The notes below the pieces were generated by a model. It saw only the letters and a list, made by a program, of their open reading frames with translations. It ran no database searches and was not told the origin of the DNA. This document shows, piece by piece, positions 12,745 to 22,327 of a stretch of DNA of 64,000 bases. The position numbers and the translations under genes were made by a program. The stretch covers positions 124,001 to 188,000 of the forward strand of contig JAUQZD010000076.1 of assembly GCA_030587405.1 (NCBI GenBank). Direction: 5' to 3'. Numbering within the stretch: the first letter of the stretch is position 1; every line of letters begins with the position of its first letter. This DNA comes from Candidatus Freyrarchaeum guaymasense (GTDB taxonomy: Archaea; Asgardarchaeota; Jordarchaeia; Jordarchaeales; Freyrarchaeaceae).

Positions 12745-13452
12745 ATGAATAAGGAGAATGATAAAAAGCCACTTTCAGTAGCTGAAGCATCACGAAGGAT
12801 TATAAGCACTAGGCCCTCGGTAATGGACTGTTTGAAGCAAGGGGTAGTGAACTTCTCCGCGCTAGCAGAAGTCATTAAGGACCAAGTTGCAATGCTATGT
12901 AAACGTAGATCAGTTAACGTTGACTCCATCAAAATGGCACTGATGAGGTACTCTGAAGAGCTCAAACGCAAAAGGCAAACTATAGAGAAGCAAGTTGTTG
13001 ACGTAGTTGCAAGGAGTATTCTTGAGTTGAAAAACGATGTAGCAGTCCTAACGATAAATCAAGCGGTTTTCCCGGTGTACATTGATAGAATAGTTAAGCT
13101 TGTAGAGACCTCACGTTTTTTACAAGTCACTCAGGGAACCACAACGTTTACCGTTGCAACAGATCTAGAAACAAAATCAAAAATAATAGAATTAGTGGGC
13201 AAAAGAAACATAATAGATATACTAGACGACCAGTCCGCAATAATAATTATAAGCCCACCGGAAATAATAGATGTTCCAGGGGTAATATCATACATAACGG
13301 ACTTATTAGCCAGTAATAACGTAAATATATCTCAGATCATTTCATGCTACACAGATACCATCTTAATAGTAGATAGAAGAAGAGCGCTTCAGGCGTACAA
13401 AATCATAGAGGATCGTATATTGCTTTTGCGAGGCCTCGAAAAGCCTCAATAA
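12745..13452 (+). CDS. ACT-domain regulatory protein
   Basis: 235 residues. The C-terminal part PGVISYITDLLASNNVNIS followed by SCYTDTILIVDRRRALQAY matches an ACT domain, a ligand-sensing fold used in amino-acid-responsive regulators and aspartate kinases. The N-terminal ~75 residues are basic and helical (SRRIISTRPSVMDCLKQG, ALMRYSEELKRKRQ), possibly a DNA-binding or dimerisation part. No catalytic domain is present, so a regulatory role is likely. GAGGGAGG just before ATG 12745 is a strong ribosome binding site. It is convergent with the gene at 13461, 8 bases apart. Confidence 0.7.
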   Translation: MNKENDKKPLSVAEASRRIISTRPSVMDCLKQGVVNFSALAEVIKDQVAMLCKRRSVNVDSIKMALMRYSEELKRKRQTIEKQVVDVVARSILELKNDVAVLTINQAVFPVYIDRIVKLVETSRFLQVTQGTTTFTVATDLETKSKIIELVGKRNIIDILDDQSAIIIISPPEIIDVPGVISYITDLLASNNVNISQIISCYTDTILIVDRRRALQAYKIIEDRILLLRGLEKPQ

Positions 13453-13460
13453 ATTAGGGA

Positions 13461-14396
13461 TTACTGGCGGGCACCACAGTGAGGACACACCTTAGCCCAG
13501 CCAGGTATTTCTTCTCCGCAAACGCCACACCGTTTATAACCCGGCTTTGTAGGCGCAGTTATATCTTTCTCCCTTAGAGCTTCTAGGAAGCTTGGAGAAC
13601 CAGTACTTTGAGGCTGAGGAGAAGGCGGTGAGGCTGGCTGAGGCATTTGGAAGGTAGGTGGGGTGGTTCCGCTTTGGATATACTCATCTCCTTCTATTCT
13701 TCCAGGTATTCGCCCACTTTGAATCAGGTTATTTAGAACTTGACGGACATAATCGATATTTTGTCCGACCCGCCAAGCAACCTCACTAATATGAATTCTG
13801 CCATACGGGTTACGAACGTTTACGCTCACATCTTTTAGCATGCTTTGCTCTTCAACGCTAACACTTGCTTCGGTGACACCTACTTGTTTACTTACTCCCT
13901 CAGCTGGTTGAGCTGTTTCTCCATGAACCTCATCTTGCACCGGTATATATTCCCACTCACTTGCTTCTTCTCCTTCACCCTTTGGCATTGTTTCGGTTAA
14001 AGACTGCGAAATAGCTTCTGCACTAACAATCTTTGTCGCTTCTCGCATTTGTCCGATTATTTTCTTAATCAACTGATCTTCTTCCTCAGAGTACTCACTC
14101 TTTATTTTCTCCCAGTCGGCTTCTGCCTCCTCATACTTTCCCTCGTATAGTTTTACGCCGATCCCTGCAAAAAGTTCTCTGTGACCAGTAACACCTTGCG
14201 TTCTACATATTTCAAGAGCTTTTTCAATGTATTTTTCGCCATTCTTTCGCTCATCAATAGATAAGCTATATAATCCTGCCAGCGTGAAAAAATCCACCGC
14301 AATATCATGTATGCCTTCATCTAGAAGTATACTGGCGGTATCTTCGTAATATCTTACTTTTTCTTTGATTTCTTCTACCCGCATATCTTCTGTCAA
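13461..14396 (-). CDS. Helical repeat protein with winged-helix-like part and C-terminal zinc ribbon
   Basis: 311 residues. N-terminal ~130 residues are helix pairs similar to the neighbouring TPR/SNAP-like proteins (DIAVDFFTLAGLYSLSIDE). Then an acidic linker, a segment HISEVAWRVGQNIDYVRQVL/NNLIQSGRIPGRIEGDEYI that looks like a winged helix of the type found in PCI/MarR proteins, a Pro/Gln/Ser-rich linker, and a zinc ribbon CGVCGEEIPGWAKVCPHCG. The combination suggests an adaptor protein. I do not know a named family. It is transcribed with a gap of about 310 bases from the similar gene at 14710. Confidence 0.6.
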   Translation of the reverse strand: MTEDMRVEEIKEKVRYYEDTASILLDEGIHDIAVDFFTLAGLYSLSIDERKNGEKYIEKALEICRTQGVTGHRELFAGIGVKLYEGKYEEAEADWEKIKSEYSEEEDQLIKKIIGQMREATKIVSAEAISQSLTETMPKGEGEEASEWEYIPVQDEVHGETAQPAEGVSKQVGVTEASVSVEEQSMLKDVSVNVRNPYGRIHISEVAWRVGQNIDYVRQVLNNLIQSGRIPGRIEGDEYIQSGTTPPTFQMPQPASPPSPQPQSTGSPSFLEALREKDITAPTKPGYKRCGVCGEEIPGWAKVCPHCGARQ

Positions 14397-14709
14397 TTTC
14401 TTACCCCTTTCAAATTGGAAGCGACGCCTTTTAAGAGTATTCTTCCTACTATGTTTCTACTATAAATTATTTGTTCCTCCTGCCCTTATTTTAATTATTC
14501 GAAAGGAGCGGCATACCGCACAACCCTACTTCTCACGCTTACCCCCAGTATTTTCATTCCATTAAAACTACCTTAAATTTTGCTTCTTTCTCATTTCTGA
14601 AAAACCCACAAAACACATGGAAAGACGGGCAAAGAGGACTTCACCGTTTCGTAGGGAATTTTTCAGAGAAAAGCAGTTTTTCTAAAAAGATGGAGTTAAG
14701 AAGGAAAAC
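14397..14709. other. Intergenic region between two helical-repeat genes
   Basis: About 310 bases of A+T-rich sequence. On the minus strand an AATTTATAG element near 14460 could be the TATA box of the gene ending at 13461. No RNA gene or repeat seen. Confidence 0.4.
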
Positions 14710-15471
14710 CTATGCTTTCTCGATTGATTGCATGAGCTCATTGAGTACTTTTACTTCCGCCTCGTCTAATTCTGCTGATAATTTCATGAGCAATTCCTTG
14801 GTTTTTTCGGTATCACCCTCGATAAATGCTTTACTGAGATCTACAGCAATTACACCTTCCTCTCCAACATCTTTCTCCCTACAGATTGGCAACGCCTTTG
14901 CAACGACCTCTTCTGCCCTTCCTAAGTCATTTAGAACCCCAAAACATATTGCAGCCCAGCTTAAATTTATGACACCATATTCGTAGTCTCCTTCATTGCA
15001 CCACGTTTCCCCCCACTCCTTAAAGTTTGAGGCGGCCAAAGACAGCATTTCCTCGAAAAGCACTTTTTCATTTATTTTCTTGTAGAGAGATGCCGCAGTC
15101 ACATACGACAATGCGGCTGAGCCTAAGTTTCCCATATCACTCAGTTTCCTAGCATGATTAACGTATATTTCAGCGGCTTTCCTGATTAGTTCTTCAAACT
15201 TTCCAGTTCCCCCTATATCCTTGTAACAAAACGCCATTTCTTCATAATCCTTCGCAACGGAAATGTCATATCCAAGTTTAAGGTGCCTCTCTAGAGCCTT
15301 GGAATACTGTTCTATGGCTTTCTCTAGGAAGCCATACCGCTTATAGCAATCTCCAGCCTCCTTGAAGGTGTCCGCCGCCTTTTCAAGAAACTCCTGCCCA
15401 GCAACCGTTTCAGACGCCTTTTCTTCATACTCCTCTGCCTTTCTAACCTTTTCTTCACATTCTTCAGCCAT
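14710..15471 (-). CDS. TPR/alpha-SNAP-like protein
   Basis: 253 residues of regular helical hairpins: AADTFKEAGDCYKRYGFLEKAIEQYSKALER, YEEMAFCYKDIGGTGKFEELI and SAALSYVTAASLYKKINEK fit tetratricopeptide/SNAP-type repeats throughout. No signal peptide, membrane segment or enzymatic motif is visible. It is the third protein of this kind within 4 kb and lies on the same strand as the zinc-ribbon protein at 13461. It is divergent from argG. Role unknown; a scaffold or chaperone-adaptor function is inferred only from the fold. Confidence 0.7.
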   Translation of the reverse strand: MAEECEEKVRKAEEYEEKASETVAGQEFLEKAADTFKEAGDCYKRYGFLEKAIEQYSKALERHLKLGYDISVAKDYEEMAFCYKDIGGTGKFEELIRKAAEIYVNHARKLSDMGNLGSAALSYVTAASLYKKINEKVLFEEMLSLAASNFKEWGETWCNEGDYEYGVINLSWAAICFGVLNDLGRAEEVVAKALPICREKDVGEEGVIAVDLSKAFIEGDTEKTKELLMKLSAELDEAEVKVLNELMQSIEKA

Positions 15472-15673
15472 GCTTTCCCCTCGTAAAAACCGACTTCAGG
15501 TTTTAACCGGGCATTTAAAACCTCCATTGGAAAAGAAAAATATGTTGTGCTGTCTGGAACCATAATTTGCTCCGCATGTTTTATAAGTTACGTCAGCTTG
15601 AAATACCCTCTCTGCAAGTCCGCAGTTGTGAAGTAGAGAAAAATTTAAGAGGAGAAGGCGGAGGCTACGGGAT

Positions 15674-16936
15674 TTGAATGGTAAGGTAGCGTCATTCCAA
15701 GCGTCCCCTGAGGAAGTTGAACTCTGCGTCTTGCTGTATTCAGGCGGACTTGACACGTCATGCATGCTAAAGTGGATTCAGGAACACTACGACGCTGATG
15801 TTATCTCGCTGACTCTTAACCTAGGCCAGTCTAAGGATTTTAAGGCCATAGAGAAGAAGGCTCGGGATTTAGGTGTTAAGAAGCATTATACGATAGATGC
15901 TAGAAAGGAGTTTGTTGAAGAGTACGTTTTCCCAGCAATTAAGGCTAATGCCCTTTATCAGGATGCTTACCCGGTCAGCTCTTCACTCTCAAGACCGCTC
16001 ATTGCAAAATGGGGGGTTAAGATCGCTCAGAGGGAGGGAGCCGACGCGATAGCCCATGGCTGTACAGGAAAGGGTAACGATCAGGTTCGCTTTAACGTTA
16101 CAATAACAGCCCTTGACCCGGACATGAAAATCATAGCGCCGGTTGTGGAGTGGAATATGACAAGGGATCAAGCGATAGAATATGCGAAAAAGCATGGAAT
16201 TCCAATCCCAGTAGATTATGATTCACCGTACAGCATCGACGAGAACCTTTGGGGGAGAAGTATAGAGTGTGGCGTCCTTGAAAACCCAGACGTTGAACCA
16301 CCAAGAGACGTCTTCACTTGGACTAACCCTCCTGAGGAGACGCCGGACGCGCCTGAATATTTAGAAATAGAGTTTAATGAGGGAGTTCCAGTATCCCTTA
16401 ATGGAGACAGGTTAGATGGAGTCACGCTGATATCAAAACTAAACAAAATTGGAGGGGTTCATGGAGTAGGGAGAATAGATCATATGGAGGACCGAGTTGT
16501 AGGGTTAAAGTCACGTGAAGTTTATGAGTGCCCTGCGGCAACGATTCTCCTAAAAGCACATAAAGATCTAGAAAAGATGGTTTGTACACGCCACGAGAAC
16601 GCCTTTAAAAAGATCGTTGATGAACAATGGACATATCTCGTGTACTCTGGCTTATGGGTTGAGCCGTTGAGGGAAGATCTGGAACAGTTTATAAACAAAG
16701 TGAACGAGAAAGTCAACGGAGTTGTGCGAGTGAAGCTTTTCAAGGGAAGTGTTCAAGTTGTCGGTCGCTCGTCACCTTACGCACTCTATGATAAAACCTT
16801 GGCGACTTATGGTAGAGAATCAACGTTTAATCAGCAAGCATCATTTGGTTTCATAGAGTTATGGGGTCTCCAATCAAGAATGGCGAGGTCGATAAGTGAG
16901 GCTGCCAGAAAGTGGGGAATGAAACAGTATGAGTGA
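15674..16936 (+). CDS. argG: Argininosuccinate synthase
   Basis: 420 residues. The ATP-binding PP-loop SGGLDTSCMLKWI lies near residues 24-36; AHGCTGKGNDQVRF and SPYSIDENLWGRSIE are the family signatures. It condenses citrulline and aspartate with ATP in arginine biosynthesis. TTG at 15674 is the first codon that includes the complete N-terminal strand, behind GGCGGAGG. It overlaps argH by 8 bases, so the two last steps of arginine synthesis are translationally coupled. Confidence 0.96.
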   Translation: MNGKVASFQASPEEVELCVLLYSGGLDTSCMLKWIQEHYDADVISLTLNLGQSKDFKAIEKKARDLGVKKHYTIDARKEFVEEYVFPAIKANALYQDAYPVSSSLSRPLIAKWGVKIAQREGADAIAHGCTGKGNDQVRFNVTITALDPDMKIIAPVVEWNMTRDQAIEYAKKHGIPIPVDYDSPYSIDENLWGRSIECGVLENPDVEPPRDVFTWTNPPEETPDAPEYLEIEFNEGVPVSLNGDRLDGVTLISKLNKIGGVHGVGRIDHMEDRVVGLKSREVYECPAATILLKAHKDLEKMVCTRHENAFKKIVDEQWTYLVYSGLWVEPLREDLEQFINKVNEKVNGVVRVKLFKGSVQVVGRSSPYALYDKTLATYGRESTFNQQASFGFIELWGLQSRMARSISEAARKWGMKQYE

Positions 16937-18410
16937 TAAACCGTGGGGTGGACTGTTTAAAGAGGAATCCATTGAAGAAGTGGAAAACTACACTTCATCC
17001 GAAGACATCAAACTGGATGAACGACTTGTTTTATATGATATTATAGGTACAATGGCCCACGACTATATGCTATGGAAGGTAGGCGTCTTAGATAGAAGAA
17101 ACGCTGAAAAAATCTTTGCTGCACTTTTAAAGGTTAAGGATGCCTTTGAAAGAGGGGAGCTGCGTCTTGAAGTTAGGTTTGAAGATGTACATATGAACAT
17201 TGAACATAAAGTTGTAGAGATTATTGGAGAGGAAGCTGGAGGGATGATGCACCTTGCAAGATCCAGAAACGACCAAGTTTTAGTTGACATAAGAATGTAC
17301 CTTCGAGACGAGATAAATACGCTAACGAACCTGCTTCTTAACCTTATTGAAACGCTTCTAAAACTCGCCGAGAGGAACGTTAAAACTGTCATGCCGGCTT
17401 TTACTCATACGCGCCATGCACAACCAACTACGTTTGCCCACTGGTGCTTGGCGTTATCGGATATGCTACTTAGATGCGTGACACGACTCAGTGAGCATTA
17501 CAGGCGTGCAAATCTTTGTCCTTTAGGCGCAGGAGCTGTTAGCGGTGTAAGCTGGCCTATTGACAGAAAGCTGGTAGCGGAACTCTTAGGATTTGAAGGA
17601 GTACAAGAGAACACGTTAGATGTGGTCTCATCACGTGGAGAGCTTGAAGCAGAAACAGTTTTCATCCTATCTCTCATCATGACTATTCTCAGCAGAATGA
17701 GTGAAGACTTGATATGGTGGTCGACACCCGAGTTTGCGATGATTGAAATAGACGAAAAGTATACTACGGGTAGCAGTATAATGCCCCAGAAGAAGAACCC
17801 CGACGTATTAGAGCTTGTAAGAGGAAGAGCGAGCAGAGTTGAAGGAAACCTTATTTCCCTCCTTTCCCTCCTGAAAGCACTACCCTTAGGATATAACAGG
17901 GATCAGCAAGAAACCAAACCGCTTCTCTTTCATTCGATAGACATCACAAAGGAAACGCTAAGTATCGTAGATCACCTCATGCAAACAATAAAGGTTAATG
18001 CGGAGCGGATGAAAAAGCTCGCTGGAACAGGAGGAACTACAGCAACAGAGATAGTAGACTTTCTCGTAGCACAGGGAATACCATTCCGGACCGCGCACAG
18101 GATAACTGGGGAATACTTTAAGGAACTCCCTAGCGAACAACATGATGCTGGACTACTCTCAGCCATAATCGAAAAATGGACTAAGAGGAAGGTTAGCCTC
18201 TCCACTAGCGAACTGGATAAGATACTAGACCCGGTTCAATCCTTGGAGAGAAGAAGGCATCTAGGGGCCCCGTCGCCCAAAGAAGTTGAAAGAATGATTA
18301 AGGAGAGAAGGGAAAGGGTGCGGCGGGAAAGGCGTTTAGTGAAGGAGAGAGAGGAAAGAATAGCGTACTCGCTTTCAAGGCTGGAGAAGCTCGTGAGGGA
18401 AACTAAATAA
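16929..18410 (+). CDS. argH: Argininosuccinate lyase
   Basis: 493 residues of the aspartase/fumarase superfamily. The signature GSSIMPQKKNPDVLEL is complete and the catalytic-serine loop is intact; HLARSRNDQV and HTRHAQPTTFAHW are the substrate-binding segments. It splits argininosuccinate into arginine and fumarate. The C-terminal tail after residue 450 is strongly charged (many Arg/Glu). It is the second gene of the argGH operon and converges on cofE with 3 bases between the stops. Confidence 0.96.
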   Translation: MSDKPWGGLFKEESIEEVENYTSSEDIKLDERLVLYDIIGTMAHDYMLWKVGVLDRRNAEKIFAALLKVKDAFERGELRLEVRFEDVHMNIEHKVVEIIGEEAGGMMHLARSRNDQVLVDIRMYLRDEINTLTNLLLNLIETLLKLAERNVKTVMPAFTHTRHAQPTTFAHWCLALSDMLLRCVTRLSEHYRRANLCPLGAGAVSGVSWPIDRKLVAELLGFEGVQENTLDVVSSRGELEAETVFILSLIMTILSRMSEDLIWWSTPEFAMIEIDEKYTTGSSIMPQKKNPDVLELVRGRASRVEGNLISLLSLLKALPLGYNRDQQETKPLLFHSIDITKETLSIVDHLMQTIKVNAERMKKLAGTGGTTATEIVDFLVAQGIPFRTAHRITGEYFKELPSEQHDAGLLSAIIEKWTKRKVSLSTSELDKILDPVQSLERRRHLGAPSPKEVERMIKERRERVRRERRLVKEREERIAYSLSRLEKLVRETK

Positions 18411-18413
18411 GCG

Positions 18414-19172
18414 TTAGTGCCTCATGACACCCATGTACATGCATTCATCTGATGGGATGACCATTTCTGCTGCGTCTACGTTTCTATCTGTATAGATTAC
18501 GGGTGCACCTCTAACCAGTACGATTGGCACCATTTCTCGCCCTTCGCCCATTAGAATTTCCGCGGCTGAAGCAAGGCAGTCTGCAACCCCTCGCCTAGTA
18601 AATTTCAGCTCCCAACCGTAGATGTCTTTTTTGCCTCTTTCATCGATTACGGGCTCAAATCCTGCTACCCCCAGAGCGACCCCTACATTACCTAATCTGA
18701 GCGGTTGCACCCTGCTGTCTACTATGAGTACCCCAATCTTTTTCCCGGTTTTGTTAAATATTTTCTCCCTAATTTCCCTGGCGCTTCTAGATGGATCTTC
18801 AGGCAAAAGGATTGCACAGCCGGGGGGAGCATTGGATCTGTCAACGCCGGCATTAGCCTGCAAGACGCCGTTTTTAAGCGTCAATATGGCACCCTTGACG
18901 CCGCCATAAACCACATCGGCTTCCTGAAGGACGACTTCTACAAATTCAGGCGGCAACTCACATTTCTCTGCCAGCTTAACGGCTTTTCCAGATGGTTTAA
19001 CGTCTCTTAAGGAAACTATGCGTCCCTCGCATACGGCAACGACCTTAGAGGAAACAACGAGTATATCGTTCTCCTCAATGGTCAATCCGCACGAATTTAA
19101 GCTCTCAAGTATGATGTCGACTATGTTATCTTTGGGACGGATAACCCTCGTTTTAACCCCCTTTAGAAGCAT
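18414..19172 (-). CDS. cofE: Coenzyme F420-0:L-glutamate ligase
   Basis: 252 residues with ENDILVVSSKVVAVCEGR, the asparagine-rich NAGVDRSNAPPG loop, and RGVADCLASAAEILMGEG, all standard for CofE. It adds glutamates to F420-0 with GTP. Its presence suggests that the organism makes the deazaflavin F420. The N-terminus of the gene overlaps the end of the PIN-domain gene by 20 bases, indicating one transcript. Confidence 0.93.
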   Translation of the reverse strand: MLLKGVKTRVIRPKDNIVDIILESLNSCGLTIEENDILVVSSKVVAVCEGRIVSLRDVKPSGKAVKLAEKCELPPEFVEVVLQEADVVYGGVKGAILTLKNGVLQANAGVDRSNAPPGCAILLPEDPSRSAREIREKIFNKTGKKIGVLIVDSRVQPLRLGNVGVALGVAGFEPVIDERGKKDIYGWELKFTRRGVADCLASAAEILMGEGREMVPIVLVRGAPVIYTDRNVDAAEMVIPSDECMYMGVMRH

Positions 19173-19584
19173 TTTTCCCCCACATGGACGATGCTTTAAG
19201 CCCGTACTTTTCCGCTAGCTTAACAAGCATCTCATTTCGGGTGAGTAATGTACTGCATCTTTTAAGAAAGGCTATAGTAACCGTGGAAGCACACTCCAAG
19301 TCAACGTTTGTGGAATGCATTAAACGTCCGGTTTCTAAGGCAAGGTTAAGGTCGAACAGTACTATGCTGGCGCCCAGCGCCCTCTTCAAGGCAGCCACCA
19401 GAACATCCACTTGCACTCCTGCACCAGCACGCCATAGGTTCGATGCAGCCATAGCAATAGACACTGTCGAAATGAAAACTCTCTCTTCCCCCTTTACCAC
19501 TTTTCTCCAAAACTCCTCCGCCCATCTTTCTCCCTCTAAAAGGGAGATAAGAAAGGATGAATCTGCTACGGCAGGCATTTCCAA
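19153..19584 (-). CDS. PIN-domain protein (VapC-like ribonuclease fold)
   Basis: 143 residues. The N-terminal ADSSFLISLLEGE carries the first acidic residue of PIN domains, and ALETGRLMHSTNVDLECASTVTIAFLKRCSTLLTRNE matches the later part (helix, Asp/Glu, then beta-strand with TRNE). PIN domains are Mg-dependent ribonucleases. No antitoxin gene is adjacent: the neighbours are cofE (overlap 20 bases) and a GPN GTPase gene 17 bases upstream, so a toxin role is not supported. Divergent sequence keeps the confidence moderate. Confidence 0.65.
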   Translation of the reverse strand: MEMPAVADSSFLISLLEGERWAEEFWRKVVKGEERVFISTVSIAMAASNLWRAGAGVQVDVLVAALKRALGASIVLFDLNLALETGRLMHSTNVDLECASTVTIAFLKRCSTLLTRNEMLVKLAEKYGLKASSMWGKNASKGG

Positions 19585-19601
19585 TTCCTTCTAATAGCCC
19601 T

Positions 19602-20351
19602 TTATAAGTTATCTCCACAAGTACAGAAGATTTCATGTAAAATTTCAAATAGTTCATCGTGTCCCTCAAGGGTTACAGACGATGTTGCTATGATCCTTAT
19701 AGCTGGCCTAATCCGGTCCAGAACGTCTAAAGCAGCCAAGGCAACATCCACTGACACACCTTCCTCTTTAAGAAGTGCTTCCTTTAAACGTTCCTTACTA
19801 TGCAGTACTTCTTTAATCTTTCCTGCTTCTTCCATATCTGACTTATGTAAAACCATCACCGTTTCAACGCCTAAATCTAACTGAACAGCGAAGCCTACAA
19901 GCAATGCAACAACTAGCCGTGCTATACTTGACGCGACATCGCATCCTAAGAGGAAAACGCCACATACACGCGCTACATCCCTCAGTTTACGAATAAAAAC
20001 GCTGCCTGTCTCCCTAAAAGCAAAAATTTCAAGTTGGCCGGGAGTATCAACAAGTACAAAGTCACAATCACTTTCTCTTATTTTGGATACTATAACATCA
20101 AAGAGGCTATATAGTTTTTCGCCTGCCAAGATCATGGCTGAATTGGGGCCAACACCTTCTTCTTTCATTATCTTAGAAATGGTGAAAAAAGATCGAACAT
20201 CAAAGTCTGGTTCATAGGGCAGCCTTTCAACCCCTGGATCTAAATTTAGAATTTTAACTTTGTAGCCTTCTTTCAGTAAGAAACGACTAAAAGACCAAGT
20301 TAAGCTGGTTTTACCAGAACCTGCAAATCCTAAAAAAGGAACAACAAGCAA
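19602..20351 (-). CDS. GPN-loop GTPase
   Basis: 249 residues. P-loop GFAGSGKTSL near residues 8-17, NLDPGVERLPYEPDFDVR, the diagnostic Gly-Pro-Asn (GVGPNSAMI), and switch motif VDTPGQLEIF identify the XAB1/GPN family. Archaeal members are homodimeric GTPases; eukaryotic ones help assemble RNA polymerase II. TTG start. It lies upstream of the PIN-domain gene and downstream of eL33 in the same direction. Confidence 0.92.
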   Translation of the reverse strand: MLVVPFLGFAGSGKTSLTWSFSRFLLKEGYKVKILNLDPGVERLPYEPDFDVRSFFTISKIMKEEGVGPNSAMILAGEKLYSLFDVIVSKIRESDCDFVLVDTPGQLEIFAFRETGSVFIRKLRDVARVCGVFLLGCDVASSIARLVVALLVGFAVQLDLGVETVMVLHKSDMEEAGKIKEVLHSKERLKEALLKEEGVSVDVALAALDVLDRIRPAIRIIATSSVTLEGHDELFEILHEIFCTCGDNL

Positions 20352-20398
20352 AACTTCGCCCCCAGAAAGGGTGGAAATGGCCTTATGTCCTCAATCTT

Positions 20399-20692
20399 TT
20401 ATTCTGGAAGTATGAGGGGATCCGCTAATTTTACAGTAGAACCTAAGGCTTCCCCGGGAAGCCCGCGTTTAAATCGCACCCTAACTGCACCATTCCTACC
20501 ATGGCACGACACGATTTTACCTCTCAGCTGCCTCCCTCCACGACTAACCCAAATAACGGTACGGCCAATGAGCTTAGCTGCAATGCTTTCAGAGTTCACA
20601 CCATTAAACACTAGCACCACATTTTTCGGATGTTGTAAGTGCCTGCTGAGAACGTAATCAACAACTTTACCCTCTGAAACCATTTTAACCAT
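20399..20692 (-). CDS. rpl35ae: Ribosomal protein eL33 (L35Ae)
   Basis: 97 residues; the C-terminal GKIVSCHGRNGAVRVRF followed by KRGLPGEALGSTVKL is the eL33 signature. It belongs to the large ribosomal subunit. ATG at 20692 is chosen because GGGAGG precedes it at normal distance; the ATG at 20719 adds nine residues not expected in the family. It probably heads the transcript with the GPN GTPase gene. Confidence 0.88.
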   Translation of the reverse strand: MVKMVSEGKVVDYVLSRHLQHPKNVVLVFNGVNSESIAAKLIGRTVIWVSRGGRQLRGKIVSCHGRNGAVRVRFKRGLPGEALGSTVKLADPLILPE

Positions 20693-20973
20693 CAAATGAC
20701 CCTCCCAATCCCTTACCATGCCGACCTAACAAACACAAGAATCGACATAAATTTTTCGTACTTTTAACGGGTTTTTCATGCATATATATCCAGCCATTTC
20801 ACATTAAAGTTTAGTATTCCTTTTTTAAACTAAATTGAAGAAAAAAGAAGAGAGCATCAAAGAAAGAAAACCGATTTTAAAACGTTATTTTTTAGAGTGC
20901 TCCACCAAGAAAATTTATTAGCAATGAAAGTTTACAAAGAGCTGGATGCTAAGAAAATCCGGGGAGAAGATGA

Positions 20974-21621
20974 ATGCTCAACTTTAATAGTAACAGGGAA
21001 AGAGTGATATTTGACATGATGCAAGAATACATCCGCAATATACTTTTAGCAGTTAAGGAGTTTGGGTTAGCTCTTGAAGACTGGATGCAAGGCGACATGA
21101 AAGCGGTCGAGGAAAAACTTGCGAGGATCACCGAGCATGCTAAAAACGCTGATAAGGTAAAGCACGACATAATAGATGAGCTCTCCCTAGCTGCGACGTT
21201 CCTTCAAAGGGAAGATTTTATGCGTCTCGCGTTAACCGTCGACAAAATAGCGGATTACACCGAGGGAACATGCTTCAGGCTATCAGGAATACGTAACTGG
21301 AGGCCAAGGGGAGTTATGGCTGAGGACATAAGGAACATTGTATCTACGTTTACGCATGCCGTTGAAAAACTAAGAGAGGCGATAAATATTCTTTCAGAGG
21401 ACCCTGAAAGAGCATTAAAAGCAATAGAAGAAGTGGACGCTGATGAAAGACTGGTCGATCAAATACATAGAACAATAGAGCAGAATTTGTTTGAGTTGAA
21501 CGTAGACCACCGAACATTAATACGGCTCCTAAACTTTGTTTCGCATATTGAAGACGCTGTTGATGTTACGCAGGAGGCAGCGGAAGCATTGAGAATAATC
21601 GCCATAAGCATGATAGGATAG
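20974..21621 (+). CDS. DUF47 (PhoU-like) family protein
   Basis: 215 residues, all helical, with DKVKHDIIDEL, DKIADYTEGTCFRL and LLNFVSHIEDAVDVTQEAAE, which match the DUF47/PhoU-related family. Members often accompany phosphate transporters (PitA), but no transporter is next to this gene. It is followed after 16 bases by the splicing endonuclease gene, so the two probably share a transcript. Upstream, 250 bases of A+T-rich sequence hold its promoter. Confidence 0.78.
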   Translation: MLNFNSNRERVIFDMMQEYIRNILLAVKEFGLALEDWMQGDMKAVEEKLARITEHAKNADKVKHDIIDELSLAATFLQREDFMRLALTVDKIADYTEGTCFRLSGIRNWRPRGVMAEDIRNIVSTFTHAVEKLREAINILSEDPERALKAIEEVDADERLVDQIHRTIEQNLFELNVDHRTLIRLLNFVSHIEDAVDVTQEAAEALRIIAISMIG

Positions 21622-21637
21622 AGAGGGGGAATGCAGA

Positions 21638-22210
21638 ATGGCTGCTAATGCTGCAAGGACAAAGAAAAAGGCGGAATTAATAGAGGGAAACAGAGTGATC
21701 GTTTGGGATCCAGAGGAAGGATCACAGCTTTACGGAGAAGGCTTCTATGGGCAGCCGCTGGGAATAAGAAAGCCTAAAACACCGCAATTCAATAAGCCGC
21801 TCGAGTTATCTCTTTTAGAAGCGCTATATTTGCTGGAGAAAGGCAGAATTAGAATATATGACGCAAAGGATGGGCATGAGATTACTAGGAGAGAGTTGGA
21901 AGAGAAGGCTGAAGAAACATATCTCGATTTTAAGACAAAGTATGTTGTTTATAAAGACCTGAGGGAGAAGGGGTTAGTTGTAAGGCCGGCGTTAAAGTTT
22001 GGAGCTGATTACGCAGTCTACCAGCATGGACCTGGCATTGATCATGCACCATTAATAGTCAGTGTTGTCCCGGAAGGAACAAAGCTTAACCCGGTAGACA
22101 TAGTTCGCGCCGGCCGCCTAGCAACAAGCGTACGGAAAAAATTCGTAATAGCTACCGTTGATCCTTCAGGAGAGCCAAGATATTATGTTTTTTCATGGTT
22201 TAAACCGTAA
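21638..22210 (+). CDS. endA: tRNA-splicing endonuclease (catalytic type)
   Basis: 190 residues. The C-terminal nuclease domain has the expected catalytic triad: Tyr128 (DYAVYQHG), His136 (GIDHAPLIV) and Lys167/168 (VRKKFVIA). The FGADYAVYQHGPG and VRAGRLATSV segments are typical of EndA. The enzyme cuts the two bulges of bulge-helix-bulge RNA. This size fits either a homotetramer or the alpha subunit of the alpha2beta2 enzyme; the non-canonical introns in this window argue for the latter, broad-specificity form, but no beta subunit gene was recognised here. It follows the DUF47 gene by 16 bases. Confidence 0.93.
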   Translation: MAANAARTKKKAELIEGNRVIVWDPEEGSQLYGEGFYGQPLGIRKPKTPQFNKPLELSLLEALYLLEKGRIRIYDAKDGHEITRRELEEKAEETYLDFKTKYVVYKDLREKGLVVRPALKFGADYAVYQHGPGIDHAPLIVSVVPEGTKLNPVDIVRAGRLATSVRKKFVIATVDPSGEPRYYVFSWFKP

Positions 22211-22327
22211 CGCTAACTTTTGAAGGATATCACGAAAAAAGGTCTTCCAACTTTTCTAACCTTTCTCAGATTAAAATTGCCTTGCTCCCTTTTTCTTAAG
22301 AAGGAGAAATTTGGGGGCTCTTAGAGG

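Noticed and set aside
19153..19584. VapBC toxin-antitoxin locus
   Set aside because: Only the PIN-domain gene is present; both neighbours are housekeeping genes.
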